A stretch of 64,000 nt of DNA from Litchfieldia salsa (GTDB taxonomy: Bacteria; Bacillota; Bacilli; Bacillales; Bacillaceae_L), in contig NZ_FNJU01000003.1 of the NCBI RefSeq assembly GCF_900104555.1, positions 62,001 through 126,000 of the forward strand. Reading direction: 5' to 3'. The position numbers were made by a program, and so were the translations under genes. Positions 8,715 to 17,537 of the stretch are shown piece after piece (within the stretch, counting starts at the first letter, position 1; each line of letters opens with the position of its first letter). The notes under the pieces are model-generated. The model saw only the letters and a program-made list of their open reading frames with translations. It was not told the origin of the DNA and did no database searches.

Positions 8715-8728
8715 GAAACAAACGTTCC
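8715..8728 (+). promoter_or_regulatory. Probable LexA (DinR) operator upstream of parE
   Basis: GAAACAAACGTTCC matches the Bacillus LexA consensus CGAACRNRYGTTYC at 12 of 14 positions; only the first two bases differ. It lies in the 333-bp gap between the yneT terminator and parE, about 250 bp before the parE start. parEC is reported to be a LexA target in B. subtilis, which raises the likelihood. The rest of the gap has no ORF; a short TCACC...GGGTGA hairpin near 8875-8890 may be part of a long leader. Confidence 0.55.
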
Positions 8729-8978
8729 AGTGTTTTGTATGAATTAATTTACTTACTTTAGGCAATTGAACTTGGTTTTGATTTAAGATCACAGTCATTA
8801 AGTTGGGATATCTCTCAATCTTAGTGGAACTTCTAGATCACACAAGCATAGAGATGTTAAATGAAAATGGCGTTCACCACCTAGGGTGATTTTAAATAAT
8901 GTAATGTGAAGTCAGCAGGTGTTAAATAGAGAATGACTCACATGATTTGTTTGTTTTTTATAGAAAGGGGTATGTTTT

Positions 8979-10949
8979 TTGGCAAAACAGCAGCAGTTCG
9001 ATTACAACGATGATGCAATACAAGTACTAGAAGGATTAGAGGCAGTCCGAAAACGACCCGGTATGTATATCGGAAGTACAGATTCAAGAGGATTGCATCA
9101 TCTAGTGTATGAAATTGTAGATAACTCTGTAGATGAAGCGCTTTCAGGTTATGGTGATCATATTGTCGTTAAAATACATAAAGACAATAGCATCAGTGTT
9201 CAAGATAAAGGGCGAGGAATGCCTACAGGTATGCATAAATTAGGAAAACCGACACCAGAAGTAATCTTAACGGTGTTACATGCCGGAGGAAAATTTGGTC
9301 AAGGTGGATATAAATCAAGTGGAGGATTGCACGGTGTTGGTGCATCTGTTGTAAATGCATTAAGTGAGTGGTTAGTCGTTAAGATTAAACGAGATGGATT
9401 TGTATATGAACAGCGTTTTGAAAACGGAGGAATACCTGCCACAACGCTTGAACAAAAAGGGAAAACGAATCAAACTGGTACAACCATTCATTTTAAGCCT
9501 GACAAAACGATTTTTAGTGCAACCACCTATAATTATGAGACATTAAGTGAAAGACTTAGAGAATCAGCATTCCTATTAAAAGGTTTGAAAATAGAACTAA
9601 TTGATGAACGAAATGATTTTCATGATGTATTTCACTATGAAACAGGAATTGAAGCGTTTGTTACGTATTTAAATGAAGAGAAAGACGTACTACATCCTGT
9701 GGTCTCTTTTGAAGGTGAACAAAATGGGATTGAAGTAGAACTAGCCTTTCAATTCAATGATGGTTACTCAGAGAATGTTCTCTCTTTCGTAAATAATGTT
9801 CGAACAAAAGATGGTGGAACACATGAATCTGGAACAAAAACTGCAATGACTAGAGCATTTAATGACTATGCACGAAAAATTGGGATTTTAAAAGAAAAGG
9901 ATAAAAACCTAGATGGTGCTGATATTAGAGAGGGACTTACAGCATTAATCTCTGTACGTATACCGGAACATCTTCTTCAGTTCGAGGGGCAAACTAAAGG
10001 TAAATTAGGGACTAGTGAGGCAAGGTCTTCAGTAGATTCTGTAGTATCAGAGAATCTTTCCTATTTCTTAGAAGAAAATCCTGAGACAGGGTCATTGCTT
10101 ATCAAAAAGGCTGTAAAAGCATATCAGGCACGTGAAGCAGCTAGAAAAGCTAGAGAAGACGCGAGAAGTGGTAAGAAGAAAAAACGTTCTGAAGCGATAC
10201 TTAGTGGGAAACTAACACCTGCACAATCAAGAAACCCTCAAAAGAATGAATTATACTTGGTAGAGGGTGATTCAGCTGGTGGTTCGGCGAAACAAGGACG
10301 TGACCGCCGTTTCCAAGCAGTTCTCCCGTTACGAGGAAAAGTTATTAATACCGAAAAAGCAAAGCTAGCCGATATTTTTAAGAATGAGGAAATCAATACA
10401 ATTATCCATGCAATTGGTGGAGGAGTAGGTGCTGACTTTTCTGTAGAAGACATTAACTATGATAAAATTGTAATCATGACTGATGCTGATACAGATGGCG
10501 CGCATATTCAAGTCTTGATCTTAACGTTCTTTTATCGATACATGAAGCCACTTATTGAAGCGGGAAAAGTCTTTATTGCGCTACCACCGCTTTACAAAGT
10601 AAGTAAAGGCATAGGTAAAAAAGAAGTGATCGAATACTCGTGGTCAGATGAAGATTTGCAATCAGCCATTAATAAAATTGGAAAAGGCTATATGATCCAA
10701 CGATATAAAGGTCTTGGTGAAATGAACGCAGATCAATTATGGGAAACGACGATGAATCCGGAAACAAGAACACTGATTCGTGTTCGTATTGATGATGCAG
10801 CACGTGCGGAACGCAGGGTAACAACATTAATGGGTGATAAAGTTGAACCTCGCCGTAAATGGATTGAATCAAATGTTGCTTTTGGATTAAATGAGGAAAC
10901 AAATATATTAGATAATGAGAATTTATCGGTCGCAGGAGAGGAGCAATAG
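8979..10949 (+). CDS. parE: DNA topoisomerase IV subunit B
   Basis: 656 aa. An N-terminal GHKL ATPase includes EIVDNSVDEA and the GHGVG-type lid (GGLHGVGASVVNAL). The TOPRIM domain shows EGDSAGGSAKQGRDR and the metal-binding DADTDGAHI, and the C terminus has RYKGLGEMNADQLWETT. With ParC it decatenates daughter chromosomes using ATP. The start is TTG at 8979 with GAAAGGGG eight bases upstream. It is followed after one base by parC, so the two are one operon. Distinguished from GyrB by its pairing with parC and by length. Confidence 0.97.
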   Translation: MAKQQQFDYNDDAIQVLEGLEAVRKRPGMYIGSTDSRGLHHLVYEIVDNSVDEALSGYGDHIVVKIHKDNSISVQDKGRGMPTGMHKLGKPTPEVILTVLHAGGKFGQGGYKSSGGLHGVGASVVNALSEWLVVKIKRDGFVYEQRFENGGIPATTLEQKGKTNQTGTTIHFKPDKTIFSATTYNYETLSERLRESAFLLKGLKIELIDERNDFHDVFHYETGIEAFVTYLNEEKDVLHPVVSFEGEQNGIEVELAFQFNDGYSENVLSFVNNVRTKDGGTHESGTKTAMTRAFNDYARKIGILKEKDKNLDGADIREGLTALISVRIPEHLLQFEGQTKGKLGTSEARSSVDSVVSENLSYFLEENPETGSLLIKKAVKAYQAREAARKAREDARSGKKKKRSEAILSGKLTPAQSRNPQKNELYLVEGDSAGGSAKQGRDRRFQAVLPLRGKVINTEKAKLADIFKNEEINTIIHAIGGGVGADFSVEDINYDKIVIMTDADTDGAHIQVLILTFFYRYMKPLIEAGKVFIALPPLYKVSKGIGKKEVIEYSWSDEDLQSAINKIGKGYMIQRYKGLGEMNADQLWETTMNPETRTLIRVRIDDAARAERRVTTLMGDKVEPRRKWIESNVAFGLNEETNILDNENLSVAGEEQ

Positions 10950-10950
10950 T

Positions 10951-13383
10951 ATGTCACAAATCGAACAATTTCGTGATTTGCCTCTTGAAGATGTATTAGG
11001 TGACCGATTTGGACGTTATAGTAAATACATTATTCAAGAACGGGCATTACCTGATGTAAGAGATGGTTTGAAACCCGTACAACGCAGAATTTTATATGCG
11101 ATGCATGTTGAGGGGAATACATCAGAAAAGGGATTCCGTAAATCAGCAAAAACTGTCGGAAATGTAATTGGTAACTACCATCCACATGGAGATACTTCTG
11201 TATATGATGCAATGGTTCGTATGAGTCAGGACTGGAAGGTTCGTAATCTTCTCATCGAGATGCATGGTAATAACGGAAGTATTGATGGAGATCCACCAGC
11301 AGCAATGCGTTATACAGAGGCAAGATTATCATCGATTGCTTCTGAGTTGCTTCGTGATATCGATAAACGGACGGTAGATTTTGTACCTAACTTTGATGAT
11401 ACAAGTAGTGAACCTGTTGTATTACCAGCCAAATTCCCAGGTTTACTAGTTAATGGCTCTACAGGTATATCTGCTGGTTATGCAACCGATATTCCACCAC
11501 ACCATCTCGGTGAAGTCATTGATGGTGTAATTATGAGAATTAATAAACCATCCTCAACTGTCTCGGATATTATGACAGTGATTAAAGGTCCAGACTTTCC
11601 TACTGGTGGGATCATTCAAGGGATTGAAGGGATCAAGAAAGCTTACGAGACAGGAAAAGGGAAAATTATCGTTAGAGGAAAAGCAGAAATCGATACCGTT
11701 CGAGGCGGGAAACAACAACTCGTCATTACTGAGGTTCCTTTTGAAGTGAATAAAGCCAATCTTGTTAAGAAGATGGATGAATTTCGCTTAGATCGTAAAA
11801 TTGAGGGAATTAGTGAAGTACGTGATGAAACAGACCGTACTGGGCTAAGAATTGTGATTGAACTTAAAAAAGACGCAGATGCTGCAGGAGTATTGAATTA
11901 CTTATATAAAAATACCGATTTACAAATTACCTACAATTTCAATATGGTTGCGATTCATGAAAAGCGCCCAAAACTGTTAGGCATTTTGCAAATTTTAGAT
12001 TCTTATATTAATCATCAGAAAGAAGTCATTACAAAGCGTTCCGAATTTGAGCTCGAGAAGGCGAGAGAACGTCATCATGTGGTCGAAGGTTTAATTAAGG
12101 CTCTATCGATTCTAGATGAAGTAATTGCAACTATCCGTGCTTCAAAGGATAAAAGGGATGCTAAAAATAACCTGATTTCAAAATTTCAGTTCACTGAACC
12201 TCAATCTGAAGCGATTGTTTCATTACAATTATATCGTTTAACAAATACAGATATCACAGCACTTGAAGCAGAAGCCTCTGAACTTAATGCCAAAATTGAA
12301 GAGTTACTCGCAATTTTAAATAATGAAGCTACTCTTTTATCTGTCATTAAAAACGACTTAAAAAAGTTAAAGAAAACATATAGTGATGATCGTAGATCAA
12401 CAATTGAAGATGAAATTGAAGAAATAAAAATCAACCTTGAAGTTATGATTCCTTCAGAGGATGTTATGGTAACAATTACGAAAGAAGGCTATGTGAAACG
12501 AACTAGCCTAAGATCGTATGCAGCATCCAATGGTCAGGATTTTGGAATGAAGGATACGGATCGACTGTTGAAGCGAATAGAGATTAATACAACTGAAGTG
12601 GTATTAATGTTTACAAACAAAGGCAATTATTTATATGTTCCAGTACATGAATTACCAGATATACGCTGGAAGGACTTGGGACAGCATATTGCTAATATTA
12701 TTAGTATTGATCGTGACGAATATATAATCGAGGCGATTCCAATCAAAGATTTCGAAACAAATGAATTTCTAGTATTTGTAACGAAAAATGGAATGATTAA
12801 AAAGTCGGAACTCTCTCAATACAAGGCACAACGATATTCAAAATCGCTAGTTGCTATTAATCTGAAAAATGATGATCAAGTAGTGGATGTTCATTTAACA
12901 GATGGAAAACAAGATCTATTTCTTGCCACTCAGGCTGGATATGCACTTTGGTTTAGTGAAGAAGAAGTTAACATAGTTGGAGCTAGAGCAGCTGGTGTTA
13001 AAGCAATGAATCTGAAAGAAAACGATGTAGTTGTAAACGGGAAATTAGTTGGTCAGAAACAAGATGTTGTAATCGTCACACAGCGCGGTGCAATGAAGAA
13101 GATGCGTCTAACGGAGTTTGAAAAAGCTTCAAGAGCTAAGCGTGGAGTTGTTATGCTCCGTGAACTAAAATCAAATCCGCATCGAATTGTGAGCTGTCAG
13201 CTTGTTCAGTTAACAGATACCATTTTTATTAAAACAAAAAATGGCTCAATTGATAGTATGAATTCTTCGGGTCTTCGTCCAAATGATAGATACAGTAACG
13301 GTTCATTCGTAATTGATGAGAATGAAGCTGGAGAAGTAATTGAGGTTTGGGTAGAGCGAAATATCAAAAGTGAAAACAATTAG
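10951..13383 (+). CDS. parC: DNA topoisomerase IV subunit A
   Basis: 810 aa, ATG with AGGAGAGGAG overlapping the parE end. The cleavage-religation domain has the active tyrosine Tyr121 (AAMRYTEARLS) and the helix HPHGDTSVYDAM, in which the quinolone-contact positions are Thr82 and Asp86, where Ser and Glu are common in other Gram-positive ParC proteins. A coiled coil follows at about 370-490, and beta-pinwheel repeats make up the C-terminal third. It partners ParE in decatenation. A strong hairpin ends the operon. Confidence 0.97.
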   Translation: MSQIEQFRDLPLEDVLGDRFGRYSKYIIQERALPDVRDGLKPVQRRILYAMHVEGNTSEKGFRKSAKTVGNVIGNYHPHGDTSVYDAMVRMSQDWKVRNLLIEMHGNNGSIDGDPPAAMRYTEARLSSIASELLRDIDKRTVDFVPNFDDTSSEPVVLPAKFPGLLVNGSTGISAGYATDIPPHHLGEVIDGVIMRINKPSSTVSDIMTVIKGPDFPTGGIIQGIEGIKKAYETGKGKIIVRGKAEIDTVRGGKQQLVITEVPFEVNKANLVKKMDEFRLDRKIEGISEVRDETDRTGLRIVIELKKDADAAGVLNYLYKNTDLQITYNFNMVAIHEKRPKLLGILQILDSYINHQKEVITKRSEFELEKARERHHVVEGLIKALSILDEVIATIRASKDKRDAKNNLISKFQFTEPQSEAIVSLQLYRLTNTDITALEAEASELNAKIEELLAILNNEATLLSVIKNDLKKLKKTYSDDRRSTIEDEIEEIKINLEVMIPSEDVMVTITKEGYVKRTSLRSYAASNGQDFGMKDTDRLLKRIEINTTEVVLMFTNKGNYLYVPVHELPDIRWKDLGQHIANIISIDRDEYIIEAIPIKDFETNEFLVFVTKNGMIKKSELSQYKAQRYSKSLVAINLKNDDQVVDVHLTDGKQDLFLATQAGYALWFSEEEVNIVGARAAGVKAMNLKENDVVVNGKLVGQKQDVVIVTQRGAMKKMRLTEFEKASRAKRGVVMLRELKSNPHRIVSCQLVQLTDTIFIKTKNGSIDSMNSSGLRPNDRYSNGSFVIDENEAGEVIEVWVERNIKSENN

Positions 13384-13411
13384 CAAATAAACAATAGGTT
13401 GATGCCGTCCC

Positions 13412-13458
13412 TAAGTGCCTGTCACCACCAAAACCGTGGTGCCAGGCACCTTATTTTG
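13412..13458 (+). terminator. Terminator of the parEC operon
   Basis: AAGTGCCTG / CAGGCACCTT arms with an inner CACCAC / GTGGTG pairing are followed by ATTTT. The sequence style (GTGCCTG..CAGGCAC) recurs in variant form at 36309. Confidence 0.85.
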
Positions 13459-13479
13459 TGACTGTAGCAGTCTTCTTTG

Positions 13480-13652
13480 TGTTTGTTTGTAGGTTTCTAG
13501 CAGGATGAATATACGTAGACTCCTGCTCAGACCAGTGGCCAAAGTGAGACCCCGCAAGAGCTAGCGACGAGGCTCACTGGTCACCCGCCGGACGCGGAGT
13601 GTATTCATCCTGCGGATTAAAAGCAACAATCTATACAAAAACAGCTTTGGGA
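13480..13652. repeat. Interspersed palindromic element, copy 2
   Basis: The core at 13500-13613 has ends GCAGGATGAATATAC / GTGTATTCATCCTGC. Compared with copy 1, the pair C-G in GGCTG/CAGCC has become A-T in GGATG/CATCC on both arms, so pairing is kept. The inner part (GACTCCTGC, GTGAGACCCCGC, GACGAGGCTCACTGGTCACC) is shared. The right flank TTAAAAGCAACAATCTATAC also matches copies 1 and 4. The left boundary is not certain. Confidence 0.85.
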
Positions 13653-13733
13653 TTAAAGGTTACTTAAATTGAGCCTAAGTCCAGCAAAGTGTATACTTAC
13701 AAAATAACCATTTTTAAATTAGGGGGAATACTA

Positions 13734-14588
13734 GTGGATTTTAGACCTAAGGCCATTTTCTTAGATATGGATGGTACAATTTTAAACCACCAAAATAAAG
13801 TTAGTATACATACAAAAGAAATCATTGATGACTTACGGAAACAGGGAATCCTTATTTTTATCGCTACAGGCAGAGCCTTTGATGAAATAGCAGGAGTCGT
13901 ACCAAAAGGCTTTGATGTTGATGGGTTCATTACCTCAAATGGAATGGCGGGGTATGTTGGTCAAGAAGTCCTCTTTGAGCACTCACTTTCGCTTGAGTTG
14001 GTAGAAATGATTATTGATAGAGCTAGAAAAAACAAAATATATTATGAGCTATTTCCATATGGAACAGCTCGAGTGACATTAGCACAAGATCGAGAATATG
14101 TTGAGGATGAAGTCAGAGATCCGAAGCCAGAAAGTGTTGGAATCAACGAGTGGCTCTCACGTAAACAAGCAATAAAAGAAGAAATTGCTTGGTCGGATCA
14201 TATAGAAGGGAATAAATTTTCAAAGTTTTATTTCTTTGCCCGGTCACAAGAACATATAAATGAATGGAAAAATGAACTAGAACAAATAAAGAGTAAAATC
14301 GACTTTACTACTTCGATTTCATCTAGGCATAATGTTGAACTAATGGTTGCGAATGTAAATAAAGCTACAGGTATTAAACAGATGCTGGAGCACTTCGGTC
14401 TATCTAGTAGTGAAATTATGGCGATTGGTGATAGTGACAATGATTTACCAATGTTAAAGTTTGTTCAACATTCTGTCGCAATGAAAAATGCTCCTGATCA
14501 TATTAAGGAAATTGCGGGTGACGTAACAGAATTTACTTGTGATGAAGACGGGGTATATCATTACCTTAAATCAAGATTCGAACGATAA
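13734..14588 (+). CDS. HAD-superfamily Cof-type phosphatase
   Basis: 284 aa. Motif I FLDMDGTIL lies near residue 10 and motif IV GDSDNDLPML near residue 235; motif II is IATGRA and motif III lies around the Lys of the AMKNAPDHIK stretch. A C2-type cap sits between them. These cytosolic, Mg-dependent enzymes dephosphorylate sugar phosphates, flavin precursors or other small phosphates; the substrate cannot be predicted. GTG at 13734 is chosen because AGGGGG lies seven bases upstream; an earlier in-frame start has no ribosome site. Confidence 0.88.
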   Translation: MDFRPKAIFLDMDGTILNHQNKVSIHTKEIIDDLRKQGILIFIATGRAFDEIAGVVPKGFDVDGFITSNGMAGYVGQEVLFEHSLSLELVEMIIDRARKNKIYYELFPYGTARVTLAQDREYVEDEVRDPKPESVGINEWLSRKQAIKEEIAWSDHIEGNKFSKFYFFARSQEHINEWKNELEQIKSKIDFTTSISSRHNVELMVANVNKATGIKQMLEHFGLSSSEIMAIGDSDNDLPMLKFVQHSVAMKNAPDHIKEIAGDVTEFTCDEDGVYHYLKSRFER

Positions 14589-14601
14589 TTTTACGAGCAT
14601 T

Positions 14602-14645
14602 AAAAAGGAATGACCTTAAGTTTAATCTAGGTCATTCCTTTTATA
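14602..14645 (+). terminator. Terminator after the HAD gene
   Basis: AAAGGAATGACCT / AGGTCATTCCTTT perfect arms with a 13-base loop, then TTAT. Confidence 0.88.
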
Positions 14646-14648
14646 ATT

Positions 14649-14868
14649 AAGGCTGTTTTCTAAAAGATTGTAGTTTTAAGACTGATTTAATTTAGTAGAC
14701 CTCGTTTGATTGGAACGGAAGGTATGTGACTCCTGCGGGATGCGCAGGAAGGATGAGACCCCGCAGGAGTGTAACGACGAGGAGGCTCATCACCTGCCCC
14801 GCGGAAAGCACATACCTGGAGTGTAAATCAACCTAACCTAGTCAAACTTTGTAGCTTTAGACATAAAA
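14649..14868. repeat. Interspersed palindromic element, copy 3 (diverged stem)
   Basis: It keeps the core GACTCCTGCGGGA..GAGACCCCGCAGGAG..GACGAGGAGGCTCA, but the basal stem is different: GGTATGTG (about 14720) pairs with CACATACC (about 14812), and farther out TTGATT pairs with AATCAA. The left flank AAGGCTGTTTTCTAAAAGATTG matches the outer end of copy 4. It fills the gap between the convergent HAD and DinB genes; no gene is present. Confidence 0.8.
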
Positions 14869-14899
14869 CATTGAACCACAATTAATGTGATTAAATTTA

Positions 14900-15355
14900 T
14901 TATCGACTAATGAAAAATGGTAAAGTAGTGATTCCCATCATTCTTGCATAAGTGAATAATTGTCCCTTATGATGAACTTCATGATCCTTACCTGATTCTA
15001 AGAGAACACTTCCAGGCATATTCATCCCGGCGAACTCAATAATTTGTTCTAATTGTTCATTAGAAAGACCTTCTAGTACAGATTTAGTTTGTTCAGTTTC
15101 AGATTGTACAATTTCTTTTAATTGATTAATTGTTTCAACCTTTGCTGACTCAGCAGGTGGTGTGAATACTCCGTTCTTTACAGTAGTAGCGAACATTCCA
15201 GTCGCTCCAGTAATATGTAAAACCAATTCTGAAAATGACATTGCCTCATCCCATGGTTTATAGTGAATTTGATCATCACCTACAGTATCAAGTAATTCAA
15301 TTAACGCTTTTCTGTGACTCATCCAGCTACCAATAAATCCATTAAGTGTTTCCAT
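14900..15355 (-). CDS. DinB/YfiT-like putative metalloprotein
   Basis: About 151 aa. The four-helix DinB fold is suggested by the His in LVLHITGA (near residue 50) and the C-terminal KDHEVHHKGQLFTY (about 120-135), which together supply the usual His metal ligands. Family members include thiol-dependent (for example bacillithiol) S-transferases and DNA-damage-induced proteins of unknown role. A GTG four codons upstream (15367) is an alternative start; the AAGGAG-rich leader serves either. It is single-gene and convergent with the HAD phosphatase. Confidence 0.8.
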   Translation of the reverse strand: METLNGFIGSWMSHRKALIELLDTVGDDQIHYKPWDEAMSFSELVLHITGATGMFATTVKNGVFTPPAESAKVETINQLKEIVQSETEQTKSVLEGLSNEQLEQIIEFAGMNMPGSVLLESGKDHEVHHKGQLFTYARMMGITTLPFFISR

Positions 15356-15484
15356 CTTATATATCACTCCTTCTCCTTCTTCTGTTTGCTTGCATTGTTT
15401 ATTATATAGTAGGTAATGTGAGTATATCCACTAGGAGAACTTTCCCGCCAATAATTCGGCATCAATTTTTCGTTATATCATATT

Positions 15485-16876
15485 TTAAGAGCTTTTCTGA
15501 ATCTGCTTGTATAAATATTGATAGGATGTAGATTCTTCAATCATCCCTATTTCACGATATAATTTTGATAGCCATTTAATCGGTCGGGGATTCGTCGGAT
15601 TTAATTCAAGATCCCAAAGATAACATTCGATTGCTTGTGGAAGCTGGTTTATTTCATAGTACAATTCCCCCATGAAATGTTGTTGATCAGGCTCCTCCTT
15701 CATATCATACAGTGTTTTTATTTTATTCGTATAAGTATTTGGAATGTGAAGCAAAGGTTTCATCCAATGATAAATATAGGTAATATCATGTGACTTAAAT
15801 AGTTTTGGAACGAGAAACTTAAAGATTTGTTCAAGTTGAATCTTGTTTGCATTGGTGAGAATTCTCGCTTGAAATGTATCGAATGAATGTGAGTAAGAAA
15901 CGTCTAATACTTCAAGAATTTTTATCATAAGATTAATTTGCTCAGTTGATAAAGCTGTATCACTTTTTATCAGTAAGAAATAGGCATCTTCGTATCTTTT
16001 TTCGTCTAAAAGCCTAGAGACAATCTCGTTTTGGATGATTGCTTTATTTTTCTTAGATTTTGTTTCTTCGTAGATTCTGTATAGGTATGAAAGAGATTCT
16101 TGGCTTGAGTAATGAATAGGTAGAATTTTCAGCAGTTGTTGAAAATAGTCTTCAAAATGTTTACTTTCAGACGAGGTTATATGATGAGTGTAAAGTGTTA
16201 GACATTCAAGTGTTCGCGATTCTGAATATAGGTGTTGTTGTAGTAGATCAAATGATTGGGTGCTGTGCAAGTTTAAATATAGGTGGATTTCGGCGTATAG
16301 TGGATCATAATTAAGTAGAGATTTAATATGTGATTGATATTTGAGGGTGTACTTTTGGTAATTTAAATGAGTAATTAAAGATTTTGCCCATTGATTGGTC
16401 GGGTATTTTGTAAGAAGTAGATTAAGCATGCGATAGGCTTGAAGCAGGTTCCCATCTCTTCGGAACTGTAGACATATTTTTTGTAGTAGGGAAATCACTT
16501 TATCCATTTTTAAATAGTTATCGAAGACTGTGAGGATATGTGCAGCTTCAACTTCTTTGTAGCTTTTATTTATTTTTTTCCAGGTCGTATTTATAGAAGG
16601 GATTGAATGAATTGTATTAATATCAAGTAATGTTTTGATTATTGGTTGAGGTGATGAGAGATAGATGCCTTTTGTTAGAATTTGCTGAAGAGTAGAGGAT
16701 CTTTTGATAAAATTGGTTCGCTTTCCTGTTAGAAACTCGTTCTTATAAAAGAATAAATAATAACATTCGTCCTGTTGAGATGTGAAAGCTTCCAGTACTT
16801 GATATCCCTGAAACAGGTATAGTCCATTTATATTTAATTCCAGTTTTCTTTTATCATCAGTAATTGTGATTATCAT
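15485..16876 (-). CDS. Uncharacterised 463-aa protein with a TPR-like C terminus
   Basis: No family is recognised with certainty. The protein is soluble and mostly helical. The last 100 residues (GELYYEINQLPQAIECYL, then LNPTNPRPIKWLSKLYREIG) look like tetratricopeptide-type helix pairs, and the middle (YRMLNLLLTKYPTNQWAKSL) may hold further repeats. The N-terminal 60 residues look like a small beta-rich domain. It lies downstream of the palindrome array and the three LysM-glycosyltransferase genes on the same strand, so a scaffold or helper role in the same spore-surface process is possible but inferred only from position. Confidence 0.7.
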   Translation of the reverse strand: MIITITDDKRKLELNINGLYLFQGYQVLEAFTSQQDECYYLFFYKNEFLTGKRTNFIKRSSTLQQILTKGIYLSSPQPIIKTLLDINTIHSIPSINTTWKKINKSYKEVEAAHILTVFDNYLKMDKVISLLQKICLQFRRDGNLLQAYRMLNLLLTKYPTNQWAKSLITHLNYQKYTLKYQSHIKSLLNYDPLYAEIHLYLNLHSTQSFDLLQQHLYSESRTLECLTLYTHHITSSESKHFEDYFQQLLKILPIHYSSQESLSYLYRIYEETKSKKNKAIIQNEIVSRLLDEKRYEDAYFLLIKSDTALSTEQINLMIKILEVLDVSYSHSFDTFQARILTNANKIQLEQIFKFLVPKLFKSHDITYIYHWMKPLLHIPNTYTNKIKTLYDMKEEPDQQHFMGELYYEINQLPQAIECYLWDLELNPTNPRPIKWLSKLYREIGMIEESTSYQYLYKQIQKSS

Positions 16877-17019
16877 TCATATCCATCCCTTCAAGGTCTA
16901 TATATACATACATTGTATCACAGTGGATTTAGAATTTACATTTGGGATTGGATTATTTAATTTAGACAATGACTGAATATAGTCCTTTTTTAAAAAATAA
17001 GTTGTTATTGTGAGCGGCT

Positions 17020-17473
17020 CACTTAGACATAACACTAGCCTCAGCGTTCGCTTTGTCCAATAGACGGTCTCTATTAGACAAATCACCTGTTGTGAAGAAG
17101 GCATTTGTTCAATAGGGCGCCTCTATTGGACAAAACTCCTGTTGTGAGCAAGGAATTTGTTCAATAGAAGGGCTCTATTAGACAAAACCCCTGTTGTGAG
17201 CAAGGAATTTGTCCAATAGACGGTCTCTATTAGACAAAACCTCTGTTGTGAGCAAGGAATTTGTCCAATAGACGGGCTCTATTAGACAAAACCCCTGTTG
17301 TGAGCAAGGAATTTGTCCAATAGACGGTCTCTATTAGACAAAACCTCTGTTGTGAGCAAGGAATTTGTTCAATAGCCCGCTTCTATTAGACAATCACCCT
17401 GATCCACCATGACATTTTGTCCATTAGGATCCTTTCACTTAGACAAAACAACTGGCCTCAGCATTCGCTTTGT
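17020..17473. repeat. Tandem palindrome array, period 52 bp
   Basis: Units start at 17052, 17104, 17156, 17208, 17260, 17312, 17364 and 17416, each exactly 52 bp apart. A unit is TTTGTCCAATAGA - variable loop - TCTATTAGACAAA, a near-perfect 13-bp inverted repeat, followed by a conserved 21-base linker with TGTTGTGAGCAAGGAA. The loop is the most variable part (CGGTC, AGGGC, GGCGC, CCCGC). Both edges carry a variant unit, CACTTAGACA..GCCTCAGC.TTCGC, at 17020 and 17436, eight periods apart. It fills the 661-bp gap between two minus-strand genes. A 52-bp unit cannot encode a repeat peptide in one frame. Confidence 0.92.
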
Positions 17474-17537
17474 TAATATAGGTTACCTTAAACAGACAAA
17501 AAAATCATCAGCACGTCTGTCAATAAAGGGACAGGGT

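Noticed and set aside
17020-17473. CRISPR array
   Set aside because: The palindromic repeats are regular, but the linkers are as conserved as the repeats, only the hairpin loop varies, and no cas genes are present.
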